The translations under genes and the position numbers were made by a program. The notes below the pieces were generated by a model. It did no database searches, was not told where the DNA came from, and saw nothing but the letters and a program-made list of their open reading frames with translations. This document shows, one piece after another, positions 46,501-58,043 of a stretch of 64,000 nucleotides of DNA; the stretch's first letter is position 1; each line of letters begins with the position of its first letter. The DNA comes from Liopterus haemorrhoidalis (taxonomy: Eukaryota > Arthropoda > Insecta > Coleoptera > Dytiscidae). Location: assembly GCA_963971575.1 (NCBI GenBank), contig OZ020612.1, positions 36,993,916 through 37,057,915 of the forward strand, in the 5' to 3' direction.

Positions 46501-49500
46501 TATAAGTGAAGCGCCAGCTAATAAAAAAATAATATCCAACATTAATAAAAATGTAATAAATAATAATTAACCTTTAATACTGTCTTTTATTTTTAATTTT
46601 TTTTATTGAAACATGTGTAGGGCCCCGTGATATTTTTAAGCCCTAGGCCCCCAAAAAGCTAGATTCGCCACTGTTCATAACTGTTTTTGATACCTCAAAA
46701 ATATTTTTTACTTTCAATTTATGGTGTCTGCGTATCAGTTGAAATGTAGGGACATACAGTATTTTAACACAATATTAAAAGAAAGATTCAGTGTTTTATT
46801 TAAGACGAAAACGCAACATAACTCATATTAATTATCATCACATAATAATACCTATGAAATCCTAAAAAGTGTAAGACTTTAGGCACAGCAATTTTTTGTG
46901 TTGGGCGAATTGCTGTCGCAGTTTGTTGTCGCTGGTCTTCCACGGCGACGGTAAGCTGTGGTGAGCTGTGGCCAGACATTAATCCTCATCGGGCGCAGCT
47001 AACTGTGAGAAATATGTTCGTAGCAGGGATTTACCACGTGGGGAGGTACCTGCCTCCTGCCTCCTGCCTCGTAGTTTTTCCCGAACACGTGTCCTATCGT
47101 GTTAGGAAAGAACGCTTCGTTTGTCTTCTGAATTAAAGTCTGCTACTCTGTATTGATCTGTTCTTATTATAGCTGTGAATCGCTAATTACGAACATTGTT
47201 CTTATGTGTGCGGGTGTTTGCACGCGAGCGAACGACAATAACATGCACTCCTAACAACGGCCCCCTTTTATTAGAATCAAATAACAGCGAGAATATACAT
47301 GAGATGCACTAAGTGACAGGTCATTCATTGTTCATCCACTTCGAAATCATCTCGATAATCGGTTTCGTCCTCGGCGGAGGCCTCCTGGTACTGCTGGTAT
47401 TCTGCGATGAGGTCATTCATGGAACTTTCCGCCTCTGTGAACTCCATCTCGTCCATACCCTCCCCCGTGTACCAATGCAGAAAGGCTTTCCTACGAAACA
47501 TCGAGAAGAACTGTTCCCCGATCCTCTTGAACAACACCTGTATAGCGGTGGTGTTCCCGATGAAGGTGGCGGCCATCTTGAAGCCGCGCGGCGGTATATC
47601 GCACACGGCCGTCTTCACATTGTTCGGTATCCATTCCACAAAGTACGTGGAGTTCTTATTCTGTATGTTCATCATCTGTTCGTCGACCTCGCGCATCGAC
47701 ATGCGCCCCCTGAAGATGGTGGCGACAGTGAGGTAACGACCGTGGCGCGGGTCGCAAGCCGCCATCATGTTCTTCGCGTCGAACAGCTGCTTCGTGAGCT
47801 CGGGCACGGTCAGAGGGCGGTAGGGCTTGGAGCCGCGCGCCGTCAGCGGCGCAAAGCCCGGCATGAAGAAGTGGAGCCGCGGGAACGGCACCATGTTGAC
47901 CGCGACCTTACGCAGGTCCGCGTTCAGTTGCCCGGGGAAGCGCAGGCAGGTCGTCACGCCGGACATCGTGGCGGATACCAGGTGGTTCAGGTCGCCGTAA
48001 CTCGGCGAGGACAATTTGAGCGTGCGGAAACAGATGTCGTACAGTGCCTCATTGTCGATGCAATAAGTCTCGTCTGTATTTTCTATGAGGTGGTAGATTG
48101 ACATGGTGGCATTGTACGGTTCCACCACGGTATCGGACACTTTCGGGCTTGGTACTATGGAGAAGGTGTTGATGATGCGGTCCGGGTACTCCTCGCGAAT
48201 CTTCCCGATGAGAAGCGTGCCGAGGCCGGCGCCCGTGCCGCCGCCCAGCGAATGGACCAGCTGAAAACCTTGGAGACAGTCGCATCCTTCCGCCTCCTGG
48301 CGCACCACGTCGAGCACCGTGTCGCAGAGTTCGGCACCCTCCGTGTAGTGGCCCTTGGCCCAGTTGTTGCCGGCGCCGCTGTGGCCGAAGATGAAGTTGT
48401 CCGGCTTGAAGATCTGGCCAAATGGGGAGCTGCGTATGGTGTCCATGGTGCCGGGCTCTAAGTCCACCATGACGGCCCGCGGCACGAACTTCCCGGCGGA
48501 CGGCTCCGTGTAGTAGACGTTGATGCGCTCCAGCTGAAGATCGGAGTCGCCATTATAGCGGCCACGAGGGTCTACGCCGTGCTCGTCCGATATCACCTCC
48601 CAAAACTGCAGGTATTACAGACATTTAACACATTAACTGGACCGCTGACTGGACGCCCCACTAGCGCCACTAGCCCCGCCACTGGCTAAACAAATCTATA
48701 AATTACAGTATCTTAAGCTGCACTGCGTCCTCATTACTCACAAGATTTGAATTATTTGCGCCTTCGCGGGAGGTCCTTAGCAGCGCGTGGCCCGATTCAG
48801 TTAAACACGTCCAACACGCCTAAGACCGGCCCTGATTTGATATGACAGACAGAAAAAGAGTGTTGCTTACTTTAGATCCTATCTGATTGCCACACTGCCC
48901 GGCCTGGATATGTACAATTTCCCTCATTTTACATGAATTTTACAGAAAAAAAAAACTTTGCTGTTAATGAATTCGTGTCTAAAACATGGTCCAAAAATCA
49001 CGAAAATTTGACTGTTGACAAGCTGTCAATTAGCATTTGTTTACAAATGTATGTTGAGTGTTGACAGATGGTGAGTAGAGCAGCCGATGGCGGCCGAGTG
49101 CACGCGTGCCCCCCCCCCCCTAAATACGCTCCACGAATAAAAGCAATTTGTAAATTGCACCTCGCATCGTGATTTATAAAGTTTTTACTTGATCAGGATA
49201 AATATGAGGGATGTGACCTTTGTCAGTGACGATATTTGCGCGGGTGAGATATTATCTAGCGACCCGACGCTCGCGCGGTCACGTATACCTACAGGGCACG
49301 AGCGCTCCCGCCTTGCCGCCTGGAGGAACCGCCGCTCGCACCGCCCTACCCGCACAGGGCCGCCGACAGCAGGCCCCCGCCCCAGAAAAACTGCGTGAAA
49401 TAAAATTAAAAACACGTACTTCACTAAAAATTTTACAAGTGTGCTGCATGTTTGTTGTGATAGGTAGTAACAACAAAATATGTTGTCTTCAGTAAAAGAA

Positions 49501-50994
49501 AAATGTAAAAAAAAATATAAATAAATAAATAAATTCCTTTATAGAAAATGCGAAACCTGTGCGTGACATGGAAGAGGTGGAATACATGTTGTAAAAATTC
49601 TAAAATTAAACAGGTTAATTTTACACCACACGCTTTTTGTTTAAAAATAACTTTAAAATATCTTTTTTCACTCATTTTAGTCTGTACTATACGCTTAAAA
49701 TTTCCAATCACCTCTTTTTAACACCCTGTATGTAGAGGTACCTCAAAAGCTGTATTTTTAAAGAAATTATACAAAAAAATATATATATAAATAATACCTT
49801 TAGTTAGAGGGTTTCCGTGGTAAGACGGCTGTCTACGGAGCATAAGGACGCAGGTTCGAATCCCCCCACCTACTCCGGATTTTTACCTTCCGATATTATG
49901 CAGTCAGCTCTGGGGTCGACTATGCCTCAATTATTTAATACTAAATATGAGTACCTGTTTATACAGGGATAATAGGACCGGTGGCACAGATACATATGTA
50001 GCCGCACCTCACTTCTAACCTGTATCAATGAATACATGAATGTATAAGTGAGCGTCGCGACGCTCTCGCCTGTCTGCTCCAGTCGCCTGCGACCCTCGAA
50101 TATACCTACATCCGCGTGTGTATTTGTTTGTGCTCCATTGCCTCAACGCCCATCTGTTAGTTACAGAAAATGCGAAAACATTGATCTGCCGCATGATTCC
50201 AATATACGGCAATCAAAATATGAACTCGTATTTATTTGACACGTTCAAAATATCTGACAACATATTGACAAGTCCAACTACACTCGAGTTTTTGGAGAGA
50301 TCAGGTGATCAAGGCCATACGACGGTGTTAATAAGGCCGCTAGTTGTAATTAACGCTAAATGCCCTGATGGAATTAGCTGAATGGCTCAGCCGCCCGCGC
50401 GCGCTAATCACTCGCCCTTTAACTGGGTCACAATGTGATATAATCACTCGCCTTCACATCATTATGTCGTTACTAGTTTTCCAGAATCAATGAGGGAGGA
50501 ATGCTCGCCGATGATTGTTATTTTGAGAAGCAGCTCCTGACGCAATGACTTCATTGTCAACTGCCTTATCGCCATAACGTTTTATACAATACAATAAATT
50601 CGAGTGCTCGAATGTGATAGGGCGAGATATGAAGCTCACGATTTACATTCTAAAATCCTACTGACGTAATTTTTGTTTTTCACTGGTTTTAATCGTTTGG
50701 TACGATTACAGATTTAATGGCTTAAAGAAATTCCAGGAATCTCACTACCATTATTTTAAAACTCTTCCAATTACTATTATGCGGGAGGGGAGGAGGCGAA
50801 CTTTGAAACTACTGGTGAACTACCTTTATTGTATTCTTTTGCCACATCGTTGAGTCACACATTTAATATTTGGAGATATTAAAAATATTTGAAGTACAAG
50901 ATTTATTTAACATATAATTGACGAACACCCCCAGCGACCATTGAAGGCGACACGGAATCAGCATAACAGATAATTAATTATGGTAATGGAATGG

Positions 50995-51038
<44 letters not shown>

Positions 51039-54000
51039 ATATACGCCATACGTATTGTATACCGGATCCGATACATAATGATTAAAAATCCCTCGTGTAA
51101 ACAGAGGGTTATTTCCTGTCGCTCACGTCTAATGTTCGCCTTAATAGGATTCCTTTAATGGCCCTCCCCTGACATCGCTCGTAAATTTAAACCCTACACC
51201 TCGCTTCACCGCGCACATCTTCCGCCTTGATCACTTTTCTGCAGGAGCTGTCTCAGAAGTAACAATGTGCATAACTGCCTCGTGCTTCAAAGCGATTTTC
51301 TTATAGATTCTCCAATGTCGTTCCTTCTTATTCTCACAGCATCTTCCATGATCTAACTAACTACTGAAGACGACAAAAAAAAAAAAAAAAAACAACAGCG
51401 AACCGAATACGTTAATTTTATTCTCTTCTCCATGACACTAACACCCGTCGCCGTTGTAGGCCTTGGTCTGTTTTACTAGTCTCTGACATCGGCAAAAAAC
51501 CTTAAAATTTTCCAACCGTTTATCCATTAGAAGGTATTGGACAACCACCGAGATATGCCTGTAGAAATTTTCCAAAAATAAAAATAAATAAATAAAAAAT
51601 AATAAATAAGTAATTTGGAATCCACGTTAAAATTGTAGGTCCCATACTTTGTGTTGGCAGACGCAACACACACAAAACAAGTTTACGTGGAGAAATCAGT
51701 AAACACTCGGAACCGAGGACAGCACTTGCAGAATAAAAAATAAAGATAGGGTTAGCTATTTTTGGCGCATAACATCTATGAATTTTAGAGCCCATAACTT
51801 ACCTAGATTAAGGGCCGTATTCATAAACGTTCATAATTGAATTTAATGATGATAATAGTGCATAATGATCATTATTATTATTTTTTTGTATTCATGAATG
51901 CCAATAAGGTGTTATGATCAGTAAATGTTTCATTATATGTAATGTTAATATTGACGTCCAGTATAACATTACGCTCATTATTTTATTGATTGACAGATAA
52001 ATTTGTAATGTCACTGCCAAATATTATTCACACGAAACATAGTAAGAAGTAAGTCTGAACCAACGAAAAGTGTAATTAAGGATTCTTTTGAAATTGAGTA
52101 TTATTATGGATTCGTCGTCTGATTCTGACATGGAATTTATAGAACAAGTTATTAATATTTTACCAAGATCTCGTTTATATCGAGACCGAACAAATCCTTT
52201 TGAAATGTTCGATGATATTGAATTCAAATTAAGTTCGTTTAAATAAAATGACTGTTGCAAATATATTACAAATTATTAAGGCTCATTTACATTTAGATAC
52301 AAGTATGAGGACTTGTATGAGATACAAGTATGAGATACAAGTCAACATACACATGCCAATATACAAGTCTAAAATCATGTCATTTTTGTGCTCTGTTTAC
52401 ATTTGCATACACGCATACACTTGCAAAAAACGTCTATGATGACGAGGAGAGTTTTTTGTATTTAAGTACATGTGCATTACTTCTATCAAAATCACGAAAA
52501 TGAAAGCGTGGATGGTGGCAGCGATATTTTTTATCTCGACGAGAAACCCATGGGGCCTACTCAATGTTGATTAATGAACTGACTTTAGAAGATGGTTAAT
52601 GTTCCAGAAATTATGTGAGAATGAGTGTCGCTGATTTTGAAAGAATGCTCACGTTGGTGGCTCCATTAATTACTAAAAGTGATACAAGATTTCCAGAAGC
52701 TATATCACCTGCAGTTCAACTGGCTGTTACATTGCGGTTCTTGGCAACTGGTGACTCATTTGCATCACTGATGTACGCACCTAGGATTTCTACTTTAGAT
52801 AGCTCTCGACTATACTGACTTGTATGTTGTGCCATTTAGTCGATACATCTTTAGCCATGCAACTTAACTCCTCAGAAAGGTTATCATAAATATCTTTTCT
52901 TTTGTTAAAATCTTTATACTCCTTCGACTTTACATCTCAGATATTACTGGCTATGATTTTCTCAATTAATAACAGAGTTTTATCCTTATACCACAAAGAC
53001 ATATTTAACTTGTAAAAAAAAAAAAAACTCTTGAAAATAATCAAATGTGAGATATCTTTTAAAACATAACCTAACTTTCCACCAGGTTGTCAGCTCATAC
53101 AAGTCAAATATATGGAAAAGTAAGCTCATACAGAAAGTATGAGCAAATGTCAATGGATTTGTCAAATTATACAAATTGTTGTGATGTATAGGGGAAAAAT
53201 TTTAAGATCGTAGCGCCACGCGGATATTTTTGCAACCATTCTTAAACAGATACCACTTGACATTTACTAGTAACTAATAGGGAAAAGTGTATCAAAAAAC
53301 GGCAAAAAATAAATAGTTGTATGCAATTTTCTGATTTTGTTTTAAAATTTTATAATCAAGTATACCTCTTGTAAACATCTTAAATACAACATTTTGTAAT
53401 ATGCTTTTAAGTTATGGCGGCACAGTTTTCCATTGTCGATTATTTTAATTATATTGGGGGAAATTCCCGTGTTGTTTACGAAGGGGTAGAAAAGTACAAT
53501 GCTGGGCATATAATATTGTGTGGGGTCACTGAAAAAATCAGAAAGTTCATAAAGATTAATGCATTATGCCTACAGACTTGTGCATTACAATCAAACCCAC
53601 ACACAATAACAGGAATTTTCAAGATATGCGATAATAAATATAAAATTGAAATGTGCAAACTTTCATATAAGGGCTCACTTTTTTCCAATTTTTAAATTGT
53701 TTATCTAAACATCGCGTCGATTCCTAACCTCTTGCTTTCCCAATTTTGTTCGGAACCGTACGGTGTCTGACATTGGTGGAAACAAATGAAACGATATTTC
53801 CGGGTTTCTTCTTTTCAATAAATTGCACATAGGCACAATATGTATTATACATTTTTCAATGATTATAATAAAACTTTAAAAACAAACTTCATACAAAACC
53901 AATACACAAAACGAAATGTTATCTGTCGTATACAAGTTCATGAAACGCTCACCAGATGGTAGGGTGCTTAGCTGCAAATCCCTATCGCGACAAGTCAATT

Positions 54001-55352
54001 TGACTTGTATCTCATACAAGTCCTCATACTTGTATCTAAATGTAAATGAGCCTTTACAGAAGATTTAGAAAAGGCCACGATGAGAAACATGCCTATAACC
54101 CCAATTAATCAGTTACTATTAACCCTAAGATATTTTGCATCAGGTTTCACATTGATCTGATTAGTTTTTTTACTCTCTATTGTACATATGTATTCTTCTA
54201 ATATATGAAGTAATAAACTGCACTCGTTAGTCGTAAAGTTCTTACGTTTTTGCTTTTTTCCATTTTGTAAATTCAAATGACAAGTGACACTGACAGCAAT
54301 ATTTTTAAATTTTGTTTTTTTTTGTCAACGGAGTGGCCGAGCTCGTTAAATCGCAGTTTTGACTTGTAACGACAGTCTGAATTGTGAGGTTGCTAGTTCA
54401 AGTCTCCGTTGATGATATTATTCGGGCGAGAATAATATGTTAACATTACTCCCATTTTCACAATCATTCATCCCTCACCCAAGTATAGGAGCTCGGCCCC
54501 TGGCATCGGCGATTAGCCTCGTCGCAGAAATAGGTCGATGTAAAATAAATAAAAATAAAAATAAAAAAAAAATAGTTTTTGCAACATTTTTTCTTGACAT
54601 AAAATAGTAAAAAATTGATAAACGTCCCTAGTCATTTTGTATTATGATCTTTACATAATTACTCATTTGCATTATGGACATAATGAAATGTTTCATTAAA
54701 ATTTGTTCATTTTTATGAATAGCAATAGAAATATTATGATCATTAAATATATTATGTTCATTACAAAATATTCGATTATGGACTGTTTTATGAATACGGC
54801 CCTATGACAAAAAACAAAATATCAAAACACTTGCATGGACAAACACAAATAAATTAGATAAAAATAATGATAAATCGTACCTAGAGCAGTCTTGGTGCGA
54901 ACGTTCCTAGAGTAGCCCATGGGGTGAAGGATCGCCCAGTATCTGTCGATGGAGACAGCAACCAGGCAAAAGATCGATATGGTGCAGAGGACGACCAGCA
55001 GAGAGACGGTGAAGAGGCAGGCGTAGATGTTCGTCGGCAGACCTACGCTCGCTAGAATAGCGAACGGTATCCCAAGCAGGCCGACAAGGAAATCGGCGCC
55101 TGCCAAAGACACGATGTAGTAGTTGGTGCGTCGCCTGAGTCGTCGCTCCCTTCTGAACACCCATATCACCATCGCATTACCTACGGGCATAGGCACAGGC
55201 ACACTTCATCACTTCCCTGCGTATCGTCCGGCTGTCGCTCGATACTCACCAATGATGGCGATGACGGCTACGAGCGCCTCGCACACGGTGTACGGTATGT
55301 TGAGCTCGAGCTCGAGGCCGTCCTCCGGTCCAGAGGGCGAGCTCTCGTTCAT
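43529..55352 (-). CDS. AdoR: Adenosine receptor-like G-protein-coupled receptor
   Basis: It is a class A GPCR of the adenosine-receptor group, expected in the plasma membrane and usually Gs-coupled in insects. There are four minus-strand exons: 55352-55250, 55180-54881, 45982-45768 and 44728-43529. They give 605 residues with phases 1, 1 and 0 that join without error. Exon 1 codes the N-terminus and most of TM1. Exon 2 codes TM2-TM3, with LASVGLPTN and the DRYWAILHP motif. Exon 3 codes TM4-TM5 ([10 protein letters not shown]...[18 protein letters not shown]). Exon 4 codes the third loop, TM6 ([14 protein letters not shown]), TM7 ([15 protein letters not shown]) and a Ser/Pro-rich tail of about 270 residues. 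The introns are 69, 8898 and 1039 bp; the largest holds a beta-tubulin gene and many transposons. Confidence 0.93.
44818..45243. mobile_element. hAT-type MITE in the last receptor intron
   Basis: The ends cagtgattcttaaactt and the complement of agtttaacaatcaccg fit the common hAT terminus CAGTGRTTCTTAAAC. The flanking octamers are tcctacac and ttctacac (7 of 8). Subterminal blocks contain gggttccc and acgaacccct. Confidence 0.8.
46293..46673. mobile_element. hAT MITE in the large receptor intron
   Basis: The ends are cagtggcggatct and agattcgccactg, with the perfect duplication ttcataac (46285-46292, 46674-46681). It is related to the CAGTGGCGG-type elements at 35336 and 55578. The gggcccc blocks near both ends are inverted. 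Confidence 0.93.
47325..48927 (-). CDS. Beta-tubulin
   Basis: It polymerises with alpha-tubulin into microtubules; the GTP is exchangeable. There are two minus-strand exons, 48927-48871 and 48605-47325 (265-bp intron after residue 19, phase 0), giving 445 residues. It begins with MREI, the tetrapeptide used for tubulin mRNA autoregulation. The tubulin signature GGGTGAG, the [16 protein letters not shown] block and the MREVDEQM helix are intact. The C-terminal tail is acidic but unusual: after EYQQYQEA it reads [17 protein letters not shown], lacking the EGEF axonemal motif and including Arg. It may be a developmental or tissue-specific isotype. The gene lies entirely within the large adenosine receptor intron, on the same strand. 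Confidence 0.95.
49186..49805. other. Intronic DNA upstream of beta-tubulin, nothing recognised
   Basis: A GC-rich stretch (about 49240-49390) gives overlapping open frames on both strands without domain matches; I regard them as composition-driven. The rest is AT-rich. Confidence 0.4.
49806..50045 (+). repeat. tRNA-derived SINE candidate 1
   Basis: A box A-like tggtaagacgg (about 49817) and a perfect box B ggttcgaatccc (49852-49863) have tRNA spacing, followed by an unrelated body of about 170 bp. The acceptor stem is poor, so it is not a functional tRNA. The end of the element is uncertain. Confidence 0.6.
50046..51807. other. Intronic DNA with a CA microsatellite
   Basis: I see no gene here. 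A (CA)n tract of about 19 units lies at 50996-51036 and a poly(A) tract at about 51375-51392. Short open frames have no family resemblance. Confidence 0.5.
50996..51036. repeat. (CA)n microsatellite
   Basis: An uninterrupted run of CA dinucleotides, followed by gtatata. Confidence 0.95.
52497..52818 (+). pseudogene. PIF/Harbinger transposase N-terminal fragment
   Basis: A degraded [15 protein letters not shown] block (about 52530-52580) and a continuous piece with [36 protein letters not shown] and [16 protein letters not shown] match the N-terminal half of ALP1-like/PIF transposases. A stop lies between them, and the sequence ends before the DDE domain (about 52805). Confidence 0.75.
53414..53695 (+). 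CDS. Orphan transposon-borne ORF (possible SWIM/YqaJ companion, truncated)
   Basis: It is an uninterrupted 93-residue frame starting ATG 53414 ([20 protein letters not shown]). Conserved-looking blocks [19 protein letters not shown] and [20 protein letters not shown] also occur in the minus-strand ORF at 28663. I have a memory-based impression that such sequences precede SWIM zinc fingers in YqaJ-type proteins of ISL2EU/IS4EU transposons. The expected CxC...CxH follows immediately in those and is absent here. Treat the function as unknown. Confidence 0.5.
   Translation: MAAQFSIVDYFNYIGGNSRVVYEGVEKYNAGHIILCGVTEKIRKFIKINALCLQTCALQSNPHTITGIFKICDNKYKIEMCKLSYKGSLFSNF
54325..54572 (+). repeat. tRNA-derived SINE 2
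   Basis: The head folds as a tRNA: the acceptor strands tcaacggag and ctccgttga pair. A box A tggccgagctcg and a box B-like gctagttcaagtc are spaced as in a tRNA with a long variable arm (Leu/Ser type). A body of about 120 bp and a (TAAAA)n/poly(A) tail follow. It lies inside the outer Harbinger remnant. Confidence 0.85.
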
Positions 55353-57583
55353 CGCTGGCACCTCCGTGGGCCGCAGCTCGCTCAGGTGATCCGGAACATG
55401 TCACCGCAACAGGGCACCGTCACCGCATGCGCAGCCCGCTCAACATCGAACATTCTCACTAAGCGGACCCTACACCCACACCGACACCTTCAACAAACAT
55501 GCGAACAATATCGTTAATCATTCATTCGCGATTCGCATAACATCTGCCACAAATTTCTATTTTTCTACTATACTTTGCAGGGCCGTGACCAGTGGCGGAA
55601 CGATGGGGGCAGGGAAGGGGACAAATTACCTGGGCGCCGGCATTTGGGGGGCGCCAAAAATAAGAAGTGAGAAGTCATTTTGAGCCCCCGTCGGTCTGGG
55701 CCCCGGGTCTGTGTTCCTGTTGGCCCTGCCTAGTTACGGCACTGATACTTTGTATTATGTTATGAAAGCAAAAATATATAAAATAGAACTAATAATCAAA
55801 ATTAAACAAAACATATGATTAAACACAAGTATGCAATACGACTGCAAAGCTTTGAACAACACGCACTGTCTCAGACATGGCGAGAAATATTCTTCAGCTC
55901 CGTTCGGGCCAATTTTTCAGGCTCTAATTCTATTGAATGCATCATGGCAACCAGCATCACGTAGAAGTATTTCAGGTTGCCTACAAGATGACTGCCGCGG
56001 GTACATATATACTACAAAGATCAATTATTCAATAAAACAAGCATGCTACAACGTCAAGGAATGCTGTCGGCCGACATAGCAAGCGCACGTGTCTTTATAC
56101 TTTTCATGTACGCAGCATTTTTATGGTTTTATCATGGTAAGTTTGATTCAGTGGCGTTTATGGGTTGGTCTTTAGACAAACTTGAGAAACCAAGTTGCAC
56201 CGTGCACGAGCAGTAGTAGGGCAATGTACTTGTTGTCCATTCCAAGGGAGGACGGCTGATCCATATGACCGCGCGACTGCTCGCCTTCGTTAACACGACA
56301 CCCGAATATTAAGCAACATTCAACTGGATAGACAATATCTTTATTCCACAATATTATCTTTCGCTTAGTGCTCTGGAGTGCTGAACGAAAGTTGTGGACA
56401 GAGAACGGCTGAGGTAATGAGGTGATCTCGAGTGTCTTGTTGCAGCGACACAGGGCAGGTGGAGAGCGCGCACCGCGCGCCCTCTTTCAAATCTGTGGTT
56501 TGCGGTAACAGTATCCTGTGTACAGGCTGTGTTATCATTTTTCATTAGAACGATATATCTCGGTAATTAACATTTGTGTCAAGTAAACACTGCTACGTGA
56601 AAAGTATCTAAAGGTGTGTCCGGCTTGCATTCACGGCTCATGCCCGAGATGAGTCCACGATGACCGATGATCATTCGTCGTTCGCCGACTCCTATCATTA
56701 CACGACTCACTGCCACTTAACACGTACTCAAACTGGCAACTGAGTTAGCGCTCGGCCGTGATTCATCCAATAAAATAAACTGCTTCTTTCAAATAATACT
56801 CGGACGAGATCCATTTAACATATCTAGAACGGTGTGCCGTGTCTGTAGAGCGCACATCAATCATGAACTGAAATATTGCCAGGAGCTTTTTACTGTTTGC
56901 CTAAACGCGGTTTATTTCAAACTTCATATTTGCTTTTATGTGGTGTTTTCATGCGGAAATATGTCCATCAGTCAATATATCAGAATGAGTGACATACATA
57001 TATGCCACGTGCGGGGTTCAAACCCTCGCTAATGGCCTAGTTCTTTGCCGCCGGACTTCAAGATACAGTGGGGTATTCCAAAACGAACGTACTTGGTTCT
57101 GGAGCCTCACAGCGTACTTTAAAATCTTTATTCTAAAACAAACTTATTATTCAATATAACGAATTAAACAAAGCAAATATAATATAAAATATAAATATAA
57201 AATAATATAAAATAGATTAATTTAACCTTTATATAATGTAAATTTGAAAAGCATAAACAATGTTTGCTTACTATAAAGTATGAACAAACTTTTCCCAATG
57301 AAAAGGATTAACAATCTTTCCCTATAATGAAAACTATACTCAAACTTTCCATAATAATAGCATTAAGAATATAGGTAAGTACGGACGTGAAAGGCATAAC
57401 GACGCATCGTGCTCTTGATGCGTCGGTCGCGGCTCGCAAGCGTGCTTCGTCGTCCAATGGCATTTCTCCGCGTTCTTTGTAGCATATGCCTTCGTTGTTA
57501 CATCCTGACTTTACTGACAGAAACTATTCGTTGTGACACACGCCACTGTATTTGATTAAAGTGCCTGTGCCTGTGCCACCGTG
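55353..57583. other. Upstream of the adenosine receptor gene; no gene recognised
   Basis: The first 200 bp may be 5' untranslated region and promoter. One small hAT MITE (55578-55744) is present. The stretch 56100-56760 is less AT-rich and has several short frames on both strands, none with a recognisable domain. Confidence 0.45.
55578..55744. mobile_element. Short hAT MITE (167 bp)
   Basis: The ends cagggccgtgacc and the complement of agttacggcactg are flanked by the perfect duplication atactttg (55570-55577, 55745-55752). The interior has the gggggcgcc and ggccccgg runs usual for this MITE type. Confidence 0.9.
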
Positions 57584-57637
57584 GACTCTACTAGGAATGA
57601 CAAGAACTAGAAATTTATATTATCATAGAAATTTATG

Positions 57638-57855
57638 AAACCGGGTACCCGCAACAGTTACCCGAATATTACCCACTACCCGTTAATTACCCGTTACCCG
57701 TTAAATTACCCGGTACCAGATAATTATAGGCTGTCCGATAATTACCCGCTGTCCGATAATTACCCGTTACCCGTTAATTACCCGTTACCCGTTAAATTAC
57801 CCGCTACCAGATAATTACCGGCTGTCCGATAATTACCCGTTACCCGTTAATTACC
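57638..57855. repeat. ACCCG-rich short tandem array
   Basis: Units such as ttacccgttaattacccg are interspersed with ggctgtccgataattacc, in two to three higher-order copies of about 85 bp. The inverted counterpart is at 60598-60755. Confidence 0.85.
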
Positions 57856-57996
57856 CGCAATTTATTAATATATAAAAATGAAAAGTAAGTATAGCAAAAT
57901 TGATGTGAAGTGTGAATTTTCACACATTTCAGGGTATTGTAGGTATTTAATAAGTGTAAGAAGCCAACAGAATGCTGGATGTCTAAAAATAATTTT

Positions 57997-58041
<45 letters not shown>

Positions 58042-58043
<2 letters not shown>

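Larger units (their letters stand above)
52279..54053 (+). mobile_element. Harbinger-like element nested in the outer one
   Basis: The ends aggctcatttacatttagat and its complement extend as inverted repeats for about 50 bp. The 3-bp duplication tta is at 52276-52278 and 54054-54056, as for PIF/Harbinger. It carries a transposase fragment and an orphan ORF. Confidence 0.88.
52106..54160 (+). pseudogene. HARBI1-like transposase N-terminus, split by an insertion
   Basis: The frame from ATG 52106 encodes an acidic start and the Harbinger motif [16 protein letters not shown], then stops at 52246. A shifted frame continues (TVANILQII) up to the inner element's border. It resumes right of that element at 54057 with [20 protein letters not shown] and [10 protein letters not shown], ending at about 54160. 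Those blocks are the helix-turn-helix region just before the DDE domain of HARBI1-type nucleases. The DDE domain itself is absent. Confidence 0.75.
51811..54803 (+). mobile_element. PIF/Harbinger-type element, degraded, outer layer
   Basis: The ends agggccgtattcataaa and the complement of tttatgaatacggccct are inverted repeats. The left flank is tta; the right flank (atg) does not match, so the target duplication has decayed or the border is off by a base. It contains a broken HARBI1-like transposase, interrupted by another Harbinger-like element at 52279-54053 and carrying a SINE at 54325. Confidence 0.75.

Noticed and set aside
47313..48101. A 262-residue plus-strand open frame over beta-tubulin
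   Set aside because: It is antisense to strongly conserved tubulin coding sequence and has no recognisable similarity of its own.
49240..49400. Overlapping GC-rich ORFs upstream of beta-tubulin
   Set aside because: They are present on both strands, have no domain or splice support, and composition explains the lack of stops.
54325..54412. Possible functional tRNA gene (Leu/Ser-like)
   Set aside because: Acceptor arms pair, but the box B is imperfect, the anticodon arm is poor, and a SINE body with a poly(A) tail follows.
57638..57855. Telomere-like or CRISPR-like repeat
   Set aside because: The ACCCG units are irregular, match neither TTAGG telomere repeats nor spaced direct repeats, and have an inverted counterpart at the other end of a hAT-like element.
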